This document shows, in pieces, positions 26,479 through 34,593 of a DNA stretch of 64,000 nucleotides. The translations under genes and the position numbers were made by a program. Origin of the DNA: Achromobacter aloeverae (GTDB taxonomy: Bacteria > Pseudomonadota > Gammaproteobacteria > Burkholderiales > Burkholderiaceae_B); contig NZ_PYAL01000004.1 of the NCBI RefSeq assembly GCF_004121055.1, positions 310,001-374,000 on the forward strand, written 5' to 3'. The notes under the pieces are model-generated. The model saw nothing but the letters and a program-made list of their open reading frames with translations, did not search any database and was not told the DNA's origin. How positions within the stretch are numbered: the first letter of the stretch is position 1; every line of letters starts with the position of its first letter.

Positions 26479-27048
26479 ATGATGAGTGATGTTGTGATTG
26501 TCCGTGATGCGAACGAAGCCGACATGGCGGCGGTCCAGGCGATCTATCGGCACTATGTGCTGAATGGCTTGGCGACCTTCGAGGAAGTGCCTCCGTCAAC
26601 CGAGGAAATGGTGTCGCGCCGGGAGGCTGTGGTACATGCCGGTCTGCCCTATTTGGTGGCGGAAAGCGGTGGACGCATCGTTGGCTATTCTTATGCGACG
26701 GCTTACCGGCCTCGGCCGGCGTACCGTCACACAGTCGAGAATTCGGTCTATGTCGCGGAAGGGCTGCGCGGCAGCGGCATCGGCACGGCGCTGCTTAGCG
26801 GGCTGATCGCACGATGCGAGGCCGGCCCATGGCGTCAGATGCTCGCTGTCGTCGGCAACAGCGGGAATGCCGGCTCCATTGCGCTTCATCAGAAGCTGGG
26901 CTTCGAGCATATCGGAACGCTGCGCTCTGTCGGTTTCAAGCTGGGGCAGTGGGTAGATACGGTGTTGATGCAGCGTTCGCTTGGGGCGGGGGATAAGGTG
27001 TCGCCCTTGGTAACTAGGGGAAGCGCACCTCTGATCGCCCCTAAATGA
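26479..27048 (+). CDS. GNAT acetyltransferase, phosphinothricin/MddA type
   Basis: 189 residues. Starts with a typical VRDANEADMAAVQAIYRHYV and has the acetyl-CoA loop EGLRGSGIGTALL and the C-terminal HQKLGFEHIGTLRSVGFK of the PAT family, which acetylates phosphinothricin or methionine sulfoximine-like amines. ATG at 26479 lies after AGGAG. Codons are a little less GC-rich than in the genes to the left. Confidence 0.88.
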   Translation: MMSDVVIVRDANEADMAAVQAIYRHYVLNGLATFEEVPPSTEEMVSRREAVVHAGLPYLVAESGGRIVGYSYATAYRPRPAYRHTVENSVYVAEGLRGSGIGTALLSGLIARCEAGPWRQMLAVVGNSGNAGSIALHQKLGFEHIGTLRSVGFKLGQWVDTVLMQRSLGAGDKVSPLVTRGSAPLIAPK

Positions 27049-27127
27049 CCTGCTGCCTGGGGGGAGGGCGGGCGAAAACGTCAACGACGTCGCATCCGCA
27101 CGCAGCGCTGTGCCTTGCGCTGCTTAT

Positions 27128-27970
27128 TTAATACGCAGCGAGCGCGGACGAATCGGGATGGCAAGAGACCAGAAAGTGCATCATTTCGGTCGCATCGCGG
27201 TCAACATAGAACCGCACCATTTTTTCGTTGAACTCTTCGGCGCGGCCTGCCGGGACGCTGATGGCGTCTATGCCGTGGCTCATGAAGATGCCGTTCATCA
27301 TCATGCGGGATGTGCGCTTGTTGCCATCGAAGAAGAATTGCTGGAGCGCGCCGAACAAGAAGAACGCCATGCCGCGCTCGAACGGGTTCGCCACTTTCGA
27401 TAGTTCATTGATGCCATTCGCGAAGATGGCGTTCAGATTCGCGGCGCCGGGCTGTGTTTCGCTAGGTTTACAAGAGCCGGCTGCCCCGAGGCCGACGTGC
27501 GGGGTGTAGTGTTGTTCGGCCCCTTCTCCACGAAGATGCCCCCATTCCGCCGCCTCTTCCTTCGCGACCTTGGCATGAAGATCATTGCAGGTCCGCTTGT
27601 CCATGGCGAACGTGCCGTTCTTGACGCGGCGTAGCAACTCCCTGGTGCATGCAGCCAAATTGCGCACCTGGTCTTGATCCGAAAGTTTATGGCCGCCCAC
27701 GGTGATGCCACTGAGGACAGTCTGGACCTGCGGAAAGGTAAAGGGGTTGCCCTCCAGTACGCTGGCGTCCCATACGTACTCGGCCAGCATCTTGTGCAGG
27801 CGAAAAGTGGTGCGGCGGATCTCGTGTGCCGGGCCATCTTCGGGCACGCGGGCGCGATCCCATCGAAAGCCCATGGACTTGAACAAGGTTGCATCTGGAG
27901 CTGGACCCACTCGGCGCGTGCCTGGGCCGTGGTATGTCATGATCGAGTCCGCCCGGTTATGCCTGCGCAT
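27128..27970 (-). CDS. Fic-fold protein with altered catalytic motif
   Basis: 280 residues; MTYHGPG at 27940 is an alternative start. A Fic core is recognisable: the inhibitory-helix-like ASVLEGN near residue 78, and the active loop FFFDGNKRTSR. The canonical loop is HPFxxGNGR; here the histidine position is Q or F and the second glycine is lysine, as in Doc (HxFxDANKR), but without the histidine. It may be inactive or use different chemistry. No antitoxin-sized partner is next to it. It abuts the tRNA-Ser terminator on the host side of the prophage junction. Confidence 0.72.
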   Translation of the reverse strand: MRRHNRADSIMTYHGPGTRRVGPAPDATLFKSMGFRWDRARVPEDGPAHEIRRTTFRLHKMLAEYVWDASVLEGNPFTFPQVQTVLSGITVGGHKLSDQDQVRNLAACTRELLRRVKNGTFAMDKRTCNDLHAKVAKEEAAEWGHLRGEGAEQHYTPHVGLGAAGSCKPSETQPGAANLNAIFANGINELSKVANPFERGMAFFLFGALQQFFFDGNKRTSRMMMNGIFMSHGIDAISVPAGRAEEFNEKMVRFYVDRDATEMMHFLVSCHPDSSALAAY

Positions 27971-27984
27971 CTCAGCGAGAATGC

Positions 27985-28016
27985 AAAAAAGCCCTCGATA
28001 CGCATCGAGGGCTTTT
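27985..28016 (-). terminator. rho-independent terminator of the tRNA-Ser gene
   Basis: Stem GCCCTCGAT/ATCGAGGGC (27991-27999 with 28004-28012), four-base loop, six T on the minus strand; four T on the plus strand make it weakly bidirectional. It lies just after the CCA end of the tRNA fragment and belongs to the original host tRNA gene. Confidence 0.85.
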
Positions 28017-28020
28017 CATG

Positions 28021-28084
<64 letters not shown>

Positions 28085-28189
28085 CGCATATGCGATACTC
28101 GCATCATGCGTCTACCTAGGGAAATTTCGTCGCGGCCACCGCGCGGAAGGCCAGAAATGCGCCCGCTCCGTCAAAATTTCCCCCACCAT
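28085..28189. other. phage att arm with nested inverted repeats
   Basis: Between the tRNA core and the integrase stop. Three overlapping inverted repeats: CGCATATGCG (28085-28094), ATGCGA-TAC-TCGCAT (28090-28104) and CGCAT-C-ATGCG (28100-28110). Such arrays next to a crossover core are expected arm or core binding sites for integrase and excisionase. TACCTAGG occurs at 28113-28120. Confidence 0.6.
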
Positions 28190-29158
28190 TCACGCCCGCT
28201 TTTTCCCCATCTTCGCCACCGCCTTTGTCAGGCTGGCTTGGTTCAGGTGGGCATAGCGTTTCGTGCTCCTTGGATCCTTGTGCCCTAGAATCGCGCCAAC
28301 AGTGTACAGGTCCACTTCGTTGTTGATCAACTCGCTGGCCGTACTGTGTCGAATGTCATGGAAACGGACATGGTCGAGCCCCACCTTTGTGCGGCTCTCA
28401 CGGGACCATTTCTGGATGGTTGACTTGGCGGCTTCGATGGGCCATCCGTGCCGGTCGATATACCGCTTAAGGGTAGGGTGGATGGGGACCCGCTTGATGG
28501 CGTCGCCATTCTTGGTGTCGTAGACGACTAGGCTCTCCCCCTCGATCTTGGCGCGCAGCAGCTCGGACAAACGCATCCCCGTGAAGAAACCGGCCACCAT
28601 CGCCTTGCGCGCACCCTTATTGCGGCAGTGCCGAAGCTGGCCTAGTAGTTGGGCGAAGGTCATATAGACGTGGCGCTCGTTCCGGACCTGGGGCACCAAT
28701 ACCCGGGCGCCAGGATCATGCTCGCCGTGGTTGTGCTTCTTCCATGCCCAGCGGCAGGCGGCGCGAAGCAGCGATATTTCGTATTTGATGCTGGCCGGGG
28801 CCTTCTCGCCGGACTCATCGGCGGTGATCGCTGCGGCTATCTCTGGCAACTGATCAACGAACTTACCCTTGTAATAGGGGTAGAGGGCGGCAAAATTACG
28901 CGCCGCCTCCTTGTAGGTCTTCAGGTGCTTCTTGTCGGTCAGGTAGTATTCAACCGCCTTCTCTACGGTTGCTCGATCACGCGCAACGCCGGCCGCGATG
29001 GCGTAGAGGCGCGCTGACTCCTTCCTGTCGAAGGCATCCGCCTCGGTTCTAGTCCAAGTTTTCGGAAGACGCTTTCGAGCTCTGACTCGCTGGCTTTCAA
29101 TCGTACGGTCGAATTCAAAGACGAACTGACCGCGTTTTGAATCTCGATGGATCGGCAT
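28190..29158 (-). CDS. int: tyrosine-type phage integrase
   Basis: 322 residues. N-terminal SAM-like core-binding region, then the catalytic domain with arginine in FFTGMRLSEL, HxxR in FHDIRHSTA, histidine in GHKDPRSTKRYAH and nucleophile tyrosine in KRYAHLNQ. A lysine in the beta hairpin region (TKNGDAIKR) completes the set. Adjacent to attL, as usual. The first 65 codons overlap the excisionase gene in another frame; a later start cannot be ruled out. Confidence 0.93.
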   Translation of the reverse strand: MPIHRDSKRGQFVFEFDRTIESQRVRARKRLPKTWTRTEADAFDRKESARLYAIAAGVARDRATVEKAVEYYLTDKKHLKTYKEAARNFAALYPYYKGKFVDQLPEIAAAITADESGEKAPASIKYEISLLRAACRWAWKKHNHGEHDPGARVLVPQVRNERHVYMTFAQLLGQLRHCRNKGARKAMVAGFFTGMRLSELLRAKIEGESLVVYDTKNGDAIKRVPIHPTLKRYIDRHGWPIEAAKSTIQKWSRESRTKVGLDHVRFHDIRHSTASELINNEVDLYTVGAILGHKDPRSTKRYAHLNQASLTKAVAKMGKKRA

Positions 29159-29316
29159 TTTTGCTTGTATTCCAGAAGGTCGGCCACTTCGAAGGTGATG
29201 CGCTTCCCGATGCGGTAGCAGGGAATCGGCCCCTTGGGCGCAGCCAGATCATAAACATGGCGGCTGGAAACGCCCAGCATGCGAGCGGCTTCAGCTGCTT
29301 GAACAGGATGGGTCAT
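28963..29316 (-). CDS. xis: excisionase-like helix-turn-helix protein
   Basis: 117 residues. MerR/HTH_17-type fold at the N-terminus (AAEAARMLGVSSRHVYDLA, RIGKRITFEVADLLEYK). Its last 65 or so codons overlap the start of the integrase gene by 196 bases, so integrase and excisionase expression are tied to one transcript. Probably bends the att arm and directs excision. Confidence 0.75.
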   Translation of the reverse strand: MTHPVQAAEAARMLGVSSRHVYDLAAPKGPIPCYRIGKRITFEVADLLEYKQKCRSIEIQNAVSSSLNSTVRLKASESELESVFRKLGLEPRRMPSTGRSQRASTPSRPALRVIEQP

Positions 29317-29368
29317 TTCAATCCCCAGTGTCGTGCAGTGGTATCAATCAGTCTTCGTATTGCTGCGG

Positions 29369-29452
29369 TCATTCTTTCCAGACCGCCACTATAAAAAAGG
29401 CTGCTACACATATGGCAATGACCGCGCCAAGAAATGCTTCAGGCCAACTCAT
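29369..29452 (-). CDS. 27-residue membrane peptide
   Basis: ATG overlaps the stop of the upstream gene (ATGA). The product is almost entirely one hydrophobic segment (FLGAVIAICVAAFFIVAV) ending WKE. Small single-span peptides like this are frequent in early phage operons. Function unknown; the coding status rests on the coupling and the clean membrane segment. Confidence 0.55.
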   Translation of the reverse strand: MSWPEAFLGAVIAICVAAFFIVAVWKE

Positions 29453-29592
29453 TTTTCATCCCCTTCCTTGCGCTGCGAGTTAATGGCGGCGTCGATGGCG
29501 TCATCAACGGCTTCCGGCGTCGGCTGGCCGCTCCATGGGATATAGCCAATCTCTAGGGCAGCCTCCAGTAGTTGCTTATCGTCGCCCATCAT
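29449..29592 (-). CDS. small acidic protein, unknown
   Basis: 47 residues (MMGDDKQLLEAALEIGYI...), rich in Asp/Glu. AGGAGA lies just in front and the ATG overlaps the previous stop. One frame-consistent link in the leftward chain of coupled early genes. Not recognised. Confidence 0.6.
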   Translation of the reverse strand: MMGDDKQLLEAALEIGYIPWSGQPTPEAVDDAIDAAINSQRKEGDEK

Positions 29593-29867
29593 GGTCTCCT
29601 GAGGCGCCTGGTTTGAAGCGCGGTTGTCGCCCATTCGGCAGCTAACTTAGTGCGATCCTGTGGCTTGGTGATGGCTTGATCGCCGAATTTCCAACCCTGC
29701 TGTTCAAACGCGAAAGGCAGAAGTACCAGATAGGCGCGGTCCCAAAATGCTTGTTCTTCCCGGAGAGTCCTTTCCGCCTGCATGCCACGCAAGCGGAACT
29801 GCTTGCCTGCGGCGTAGCCACGCGCGTAGCCACGCTTTTCGGCCTTCTTGATGTCGTCGTCCATCAT
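29589..29867 (-). CDS. hypothetical phage protein, 92 residues
   Basis: Basic N-terminal half (KKAEKRGYARGYAAGKQFRLRGMQAERTL split around residues 6-34) with helical character, then an aromatic segment (FWDRAYLVLLPFAFEQQGWKF). Coupled by ATGA overlaps on both sides. No family recognised. Confidence 0.65.
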   Translation of the reverse strand: MMDDDIKKAEKRGYARGYAAGKQFRLRGMQAERTLREEQAFWDRAYLVLLPFAFEQQGWKFGDQAITKPQDRTKLAAEWATTALQTRRLRRP

Positions 29868-30133
29868 TCTTTCTCCTGTGCAGCGACACGCTGGGCGCCA
29901 AGCACTACATCCGGCTCGACAAAGATCAGCAGCGGAACCAACTTGTTTTCCTGCGGGTCAGTGACCGCGCGAAGGTCCGTGAAAGGTGAGCCAAGCGGTT
30001 CAATCGGAATCTCGATCGTCAGCTTTACTGTTCCTTTCCGGGTGGTGCTGACATTGCCGTTGATGAAATTCACCAGCAGGTGCGGATGGAAGCCAACCGG
30101 TAATCGCTTCACTGCATCGTCTATTTGGCTCAT
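29864..30133 (-). CDS. hypothetical phage protein, 89 residues
   Basis: Mostly beta-strand-like with alternating hydrophobics (TVKLTIEIPIEPLGS, LLIFVEPDVVLG). Starts in the ATGA overlap with the upstream gene. Not recognised. Confidence 0.65.
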   Translation of the reverse strand: MSQIDDAVKRLPVGFHPHLLVNFINGNVSTTRKGTVKLTIEIPIEPLGSPFTDLRAVTDPQENKLVPLLIFVEPDVVLGAQRVAAQEKE

Positions 30134-30876
30134 GACTGCTCCCCCTCGGCACGCTGGGCGCGGGCGGTGTCGATGGCGGCGCGCATGCCGTTGCCGTCAG
30201 CGTTATCGCCTATCGCCTCGCACAGCGCATCCCAGATCGGCATACGGGAATCGACACCACGGCGTGCGCGATCCCATTCGCAGGCCATGGCGCGCAGCCT
30301 TTCCGCATCCGAATCGCCTGTGCCATGTTCCCGGGCCCACAACATCGCCTCGATTACCGGGACCTGGATGCGCGACACGAATTGTGAGCGATCTCGCCCC
30401 CACAGCAACGCTATTTCCTTGGCGATAATGAGCGCTTTGTCGTTCAACTCCGCATCGCCCCCGCCCTGCTGCCGGGCCAGGGCGGCGCGGGCGCGGGCCA
30501 CGAAGGGATGAATCTCACCCCAAAAGACGGAGATAGCGCCATCGGTCGCGCATTCCTTCGTGTGCGCCCACTTGGACAGATCATCCAGGATTGCCCGCTC
30601 ATCGCCCTGCGCAGCCGGTGTGGCGTCACCGGTTCCTTTGCAGTCAGGGCAAGGACGTAACGCGTCATGGGCGTCAGGTCCGACGCCGATCAGCACCATC
30701 GATTCACCTGATCCGTCGCAGCGACCGCACGCATCCACCCCGGCTTGCTGAATGGGTGCGGCCTCCAGTTCCTTGACGCGCGCACGTAGGCGTTCGATTT
30801 CATCAGCCGCTATGCCTGTCATGACGCCATTGAACATGCGCAGCGTGGGGACGATATCGTGGTTGGGATCGATCAT
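30130..30876 (-). CDS. hypothetical protein with two DnaJ-like zinc knuckles
   Basis: 248 residues from ATG 30876, which overlaps the preceding stop (ATGA). Residues about 48-83 hold CGRCDGSG and CPDCKGTG, the CxxCxGxG repeats of DnaJ-type zinc-binding modules. A helical stretch [14 protein letters not shown] precedes it. The rest is not recognised. A longer reading frame extends upstream but lacks coupling. Confidence 0.68.
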   Translation of the reverse strand: MIDPNHDIVPTLRMFNGVMTGIAADEIERLRARVKELEAAPIQQAGVDACGRCDGSGESMVLIGVGPDAHDALRPCPDCKGTGDATPAAQGDERAILDDLSKWAHTKECATDGAISVFWGEIHPFVARARAALARQQGGGDAELNDKALIIAKEIALLWGRDRSQFVSRIQVPVIEAMLWAREHGTGDSDAERLRAMACEWDRARRGVDSRMPIWDALCEAIGDNADGNGMRAAIDTARAQRAEGEQS

Positions 30877-31490
30877 TTCTTGGCTCCCAGGCCGATAGGG
30901 CACGGCGATACGGGGCACTCGGCGCAGTAGCGATGCGGTGCGGCGTGCGGGCAGTCTTGCTTCTCAGGCTGCGCCGGAGGGGCGGTTCGAAGTGCATCTC
31001 TGTAGGCATTCCAGCCCGCGAGAAAGATGACCTCTTCATGAGCGCTGTTGAGCCAGTCCGGCGCTCCTGGGTAGCACACCACCGGCACCGCCCCGGCCTC
31101 GCCAGTAGATAGTTGCCGAACGCGCCGTTCCAAATGGCGAATATGCTCTCGCAATACGTCTACGTCGTACCCCGGGTCCGTGGGATCAGCCTCGCCGTCG
31201 CCAGTTGCTCGGGATGGGGTGGCGAACTTATGAACTACCTTCGTCACCTTTTCGAGGTCGGCCTGGCGCATCGCGGAGTTTTGCCAGCCCACCTCGCGCA
31301 TCGCATCATTGATTTCGGCCATGGTTGGGGGTGCCCCGGCCTCTCCAGCGGCGGGCTGGATGCGGGTGACGACGGCACGCTCGATGGCACGGCCAAAGTC
31401 CCGGAGGTCCGTAACATTGGCACCGCTCCTGAAATGCTCGCTGATGATCTGGTCCAGACGCGCCAGCGTCAGCACAGTTTTCTCGTTCAT
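30873..31490 (-). CDS. hypothetical protein with C-terminal cysteine cluster
   Basis: 205 residues from ATG 31490, again in an ATGA overlap. The C-terminus has [19 protein letters not shown], which may bind zinc. The middle ([14 protein letters not shown]) is like a segment often seen at the end of phage DUF551/Lar-type proteins. Function unknown. Confidence 0.68.
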   Translation of the reverse strand: MNEKTVLTLARLDQIISEHFRSGANVTDLRDFGRAIERAVVTRIQPAAGEAGAPPTMAEINDAMREVGWQNSAMRQADLEKVTKVVHKFATPSRATGDGEADPTDPGYDVDVLREHIRHLERRVRQLSTGEAGAVPVVCYPGAPDWLNSAHEEVIFLAGWNAYRDALRTAPPAQPEKQDCPHAAPHRYCAECPVSPCPIGLGAKK

Positions 31491-31684
31491 TCCGTAGGTC
31501 TCACATAAACCCCGCCGTCGCACTTCATGACAGCGCGGCGGGGATAGGTTTGGTAGACGCCAGGATCGGTATGGCCGGTGACCTGGCAGTGGTGGGCGCG
31601 CTCCCAGGCGGCCTGGGCCTCCCGCAGCGGGTCGGGTAGCCACAGGGAAGCGGCCAGGATGGCGAGCGTGGCGAGGTCTTTCAT
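31487..31684 (-). CDS. small exported or membrane protein
   Basis: 65 residues from ATG 31684. Short N-terminal hydrophobic stretch ([14 protein letters not shown]) followed by a soluble part with two cysteines ([14 protein letters not shown]). Could be a periplasmic or membrane-attached peptide. Function unknown. Confidence 0.6.
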   Translation of the reverse strand: MKDLATLAILAASLWLPDPLREAQAAWERAHHCQVTGHTDPGVYQTYPRRAVMKCDGGVYVRPTE

Positions 31685-31685
31685 G

Positions 31686-31907
31686 TCAGGCCTTGTCGGG
31701 GCGCGAGCAATCCATGCAGTGGCTGGGAGGCAGTTCGTCGTTGCCGCCGCAATAGGCGCAGATGAAACGTTCCGCCATCCTCTTGTGTTGGGTGCAAAGC
31801 TGACCGTCGACATGGCGGCGCCCGCATTGCGCTTCACTTCCGTCCCGGAGCTTGATGGTCCACTCGCAGCGTTCTTCGGCGGTGGGGTCTATGAATCGGC
31901 GCGTCAT
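31686..31907 (-). CDS. small zinc-ribbon protein
   Basis: 73 residues from ATG 31907. Seven cysteines in pairs (ERCEWTI, AQCGRRHVDGQLC, ICAYCGGND, HCMDC) suggest one or two zinc sites. Overlaps its upstream neighbour by ATGA. Not recognised beyond this. Confidence 0.66.
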   Translation of the reverse strand: MTRRFIDPTAEERCEWTIKLRDGSEAQCGRRHVDGQLCTQHKRMAERFICAYCGGNDELPPSHCMDCSRPDKA

Positions 31908-32248
31908 GTTGTCGGCTCCTTGCGGTCGATCAGGGCGCGGATGGCGCGGGCCGCGTCCGCCGACGTGCCGGGCACGTAGGTGTCGCCATCTCCTGCTCCG
32001 ACCGGGCGGCCGACACACGACGCGACGGCGGCCGCTTCCTCCAGCGTCTTGCGCCGCTCGTCGGCACGAAAATAGGTTTCCATTTCCAGCAGAATTTGCT
32101 TGTGCGTGGCTAGGCTCAATGTCGGAGCCTCGTCATGCAGCCAACGAAAATACGCGGCAATATTCGCCGGCAAAGATTCTTTCCAGCCGTGAAGCGGGTG
32201 TTCATTAAATGGTGGCGGCAGGTCTGCGGGTGCGGTGCGGTTGGTCAT
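31904..32248 (-). CDS. hypothetical phage protein, 114 residues
   Basis: Starts at ATG 32248 behind AGAGGAATTCCGC and within an ATGA overlap. Helical, with ETYFRADERRKTLEEAAAVA and a C-terminal DAARAIRALIDR. No family recognised. Confidence 0.66.
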   Translation of the reverse strand: MTNRTAPADLPPPFNEHPLHGWKESLPANIAAYFRWLHDEAPTLSLATHKQILLEMETYFRADERRKTLEEAAAVASCVGRPVGAGDGDTYVPGTSADAARAIRALIDRKEPTT

Positions 32249-32865
32249 GCGGAATTCCTCTGTGATGGCGCGCAACGACGCGCGAGTTCGACAAGCCAAG
32301 CAGCCAGCTCGGGAGGGGTGCGTTCACGCTCAGCATGCGTTACGAAGGGGCGCCATCCTAAATCGCCTTTTTTCAATCGACGGCCGCCGTTTCCTTTCCG
32401 AGTGTCTTGGGCAATTACATGTGTGCCGGACCCCAGGGAAATAGAAGGTAGATCGGGGATATCGCAGGGGCGGCAGCCAATGATGTAGAGCAAGGTTTTC
32501 TTCTCGGCACGGTGTCCCCACCAATGCTGAGATATGCCCAATGTCCACCCCCCATACTGATCGGCCGGCGCGCCTGGCATGGGTAGGTTCTGATCGGCCC
32601 ATAGCTTCGACCCGTTAGGGTGTTCAAGAACGCCACCCCATATCCTGAGCTGCGATACTGCCCAGCGCGCCAGATCCTTTTCACCGGGCCGTGGCTTTGC
32701 CATGTGAGACAGCCGACCCCACGCACGGCAAGGCGGATGCGCAACCACAGGCGCACCGCCGGCCCAGCGCAGGGCGTCGCGCTCGATATCCCACACGTCG
32801 CAACCGGGCAGAGCCTTGTAGACGCTATCGCCGCGGGCGAACAGGACGGCCACGGTGTCAGCCAC
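32245..32865 (-). CDS. phage protein with methyltransferase-like PPC motif
   Basis: 206 residues. VVAHPPCRAWGRLSHMAKP and the later WGGVLEHPNGSKLW resemble the catalytic region of cytosine DNA methyltransferases (motif IV PC). A SAM-binding FxGxG motif is not visible, so activity as a methyltransferase is doubtful. Proteins of this type are common near phage recombination genes. Function unknown; DNA or nucleotide modification is one possibility. Confidence 0.66.
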   Translation of the reverse strand: MADTVAVLFARGDSVYKALPGCDVWDIERDALRWAGGAPVVAHPPCRAWGRLSHMAKPRPGEKDLARWAVSQLRIWGGVLEHPNGSKLWADQNLPMPGAPADQYGGWTLGISQHWWGHRAEKKTLLYIIGCRPCDIPDLPSISLGSGTHVIAQDTRKGNGGRRLKKGDLGWRPFVTHAERERTPPELAAWLVELARRCAPSQRNSA

Positions 32866-33454
32866 CTTCCCCTCCGTTCATCGAGGGCGCGGCGCTCATG
32901 GCGGGGATAGGCATCCACATCATCGGCTCGCTATGCACATACGGCCATACCCACGCGCCGACGCCGTTGTAGGCCGCTTGGAGCCAATACCCATCAGCGA
33001 TTCGGTGATCCCCTTTGCCGCGCAGGAGCAAGTAGCTGCCATCCTTCGGCGCGCTGGCTATCGACTGCCATCCCGCGTCCTTGGCGTCCTGCTGCTGGGC
33101 CATACCCGGGGTGTTCAGAGCGATCTGGATGGCTTCGTCTACCTTCGCCTGGGCTACAAAGCCGCCGGCGACGAGGAGAGCCATTGCCGCAGCCAGGACC
33201 GGCTCGCCTTCCTGCTGCGGCTGGGCACGGGTGTTCCAGGAGGCGATAGCCTGCTCGTGCGCGTCCTTGTGATAGAACTCCTGATCCGAGATGCGCACGC
33301 TGCTTTCCTTGGTCTGCAAGAGTCCGGAGAACGCCCGCGAATACCGGCACGTTTCGCACTTGATGGCTATCAGCCGGTCGCACGCGTCGATGACCGGCTC
33401 GCCGCCGCAGAACGGGCACGGCTTGAGGGCTGCTTTGGGGGATTGGGTGGTCAC
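32858..33454 (-). CDS. Lar-like zinc domain fused to DUF551-like domain
   Basis: 198 residues. The N-terminal part LKPCPFCGGEP, IKCETC and IASWNTR is the Lar (restriction alleviation) zinc-ribbon pattern. The C-terminal part WQSIASAPKDGSYLLL with trailing tryptophans is DUF551-like. Lar of the Rac prophage modulates type I restriction; a similar anti-restriction role is inferred but not shown. Confidence 0.8.
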   Translation of the reverse strand: MTTQSPKAALKPCPFCGGEPVIDACDRLIAIKCETCRYSRAFSGLLQTKESSVRISDQEFYHKDAHEQAIASWNTRAQPQQEGEPVLAAAMALLVAGGFVAQAKVDEAIQIALNTPGMAQQQDAKDAGWQSIASAPKDGSYLLLRGKGDHRIADGYWLQAAYNGVGAWVWPYVHSEPMMWMPIPAMSAAPSMNGGEGG

Positions 33455-33466
33455 GTTGTCGATTCC

Positions 33467-33970
33467 TTATGCAATCTTCAGCCGTACGCCCTGCTGCAAC
33501 TTGGCACCGGGGACCTCGAAGCCATCCTGAATCGCCTTCTTGATCAGCGCTTTGTCAACGTGGGGAGGAGGAGGCGGGGGGCTGGTGAAATAGTCCTGCG
33601 GGATTTGGCGCTCGTCCTCGATCAGCACGGAGGGCGGATTCTTGGCAATGGACAGGACAAAATGAGGGCACTCGATGCGCTGTATGTCGTTCGCCTGCAT
33701 GACCTGGAGAACGTAGTTCTTGATCCGCTCCACCTTCTTTTCGATGACGCGGCGGCGGTTTGCCATTTTCTGTTCAGCCTCCTTAATACTGGCGCAGACG
33801 GCTTCCAGGTGCTGGGTGAACGCGATGGTGTTCTGCGCCTTAACCTGCAACTCACCCCCCAGGCTCTCCAGGGTGTCGGCGAATGCCTGTTCGTCCAGAT
33901 CCAGCTCGGCCAGCTTTTCGAGGTCCGCGCGGTACTCGCGCGCGATTTCGTAGAGGGTGATATTGCTCAT
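33467..33970 (-). CDS. Gp157-family phage protein
   Basis: 167 residues. Long N-terminal coiled coil (MSNITLYEIAREYRADLEKL...; KMANRRRVIEKKVERIKNYVL split) and C-terminal PQDYFTS...VDKALIKKAIQDG, the Siphovirus Gp157 pattern. The proline run PPPPPP at about 130 is a small oddity. Start behind AAGGAGCC. Gp157 has been linked to phage resistance in Streptococcus phage and usually sits with recombination genes, as here. Confidence 0.85.
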   Translation of the reverse strand: MSNITLYEIAREYRADLEKLAELDLDEQAFADTLESLGGELQVKAQNTIAFTQHLEAVCASIKEAEQKMANRRRVIEKKVERIKNYVLQVMQANDIQRIECPHFVLSIAKNPPSVLIEDERQIPQDYFTSPPPPPPHVDKALIKKAIQDGFEVPGAKLQQGVRLKIA

Positions 33971-33979
33971 GTTGGCTCC

Positions 33980-34579
33980 TTATTCGCCCCAAACGTCATC
34001 GGCAGGGTTCTCGCTCTGACGGGCCGGTTGGCTGGTGCGCTTGCGGGTCTGCATCGGCTTGTCTGCCAGACCAGCCAGTGCTTTCGCCAGGGCCTGGGGC
34101 TCCGTCTTGCCTTCGATCAGCTCCGATGCCATCAACTCGGTGTCTGCATGGAAGGGGGCGTAGATGTTGAATTTGTAGCCAACGTCCCCGTTGTCCTTCT
34201 GATATTCCTCGCGTTGGAGCAGCAACCCAATGCGGCGGTCAATGATGCCGGGGAAGACGGTCGCCTTGCGCTGCCCATCCTTACCCTGCACCATCTGCTC
34301 CTTCGGCGTCATCGTCTTGAGGCGAGCGCAGCAAAGGATGGCGTTCAGCATCTTGAGCCCATAGAGGGGTTCGCCATCGGCGTTGTAGGTCCAGCACTGG
34401 AGGAAATTCGCGGTGCGTCCATCATCGGATTCAAAGCTGAATTCGATGCCTTCCGTTCCTTTCTTGCTAGTGATGGCTTCGGCCATCACGAACTTGCCGA
34501 TGTATTTCCCGGTGGCGTCAATGAAGCTGCTAACGCCGGCTTGCTTGGCGGAATCTTCGTCGTATTGGTAATTGCGCAT
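33980..34579 (-). CDS. probable ssDNA-binding protein partner of the recombinase
   Basis: 199 residues from ATG 34579 (GAGAGA in front). Mid-protein segment GIEFSFESDDGRTANFLQCWTYN is OB-fold compatible, and the acidic C-terminal end DDVWGE is like SSB tails that recruit partners. It lies directly after the Sak4-like ATPase gene; in phage HK620 Sak4 works with a cognate SSB. The SSB role is an inference from position and tail. Confidence 0.65.
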   Translation of the reverse strand: MRNYQYDEDSAKQAGVSSFIDATGKYIGKFVMAEAITSKKGTEGIEFSFESDDGRTANFLQCWTYNADGEPLYGLKMLNAILCCARLKTMTPKEQMVQGKDGQRKATVFPGIIDRRIGLLLQREEYQKDNGDVGYKFNIYAPFHADTELMASELIEGKTEPQALAKALAGLADKPMQTRKRTSQPARQSENPADDVWGE

Positions 34580-34593
34580 GTTCTCTCTCAATC

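Noticed and set aside
27128-27970. Toxin-antitoxin module with Fic/Doc toxin
   Set aside because: No small antitoxin frame overlaps or abuts the gene, and the catalytic histidine is missing.
28113-28120. TACCTAGG next to attL as a fourth late element
   Set aside because: Only 8 bases match, GATA and CTT are absent, and no TTG is found at the set spacing.
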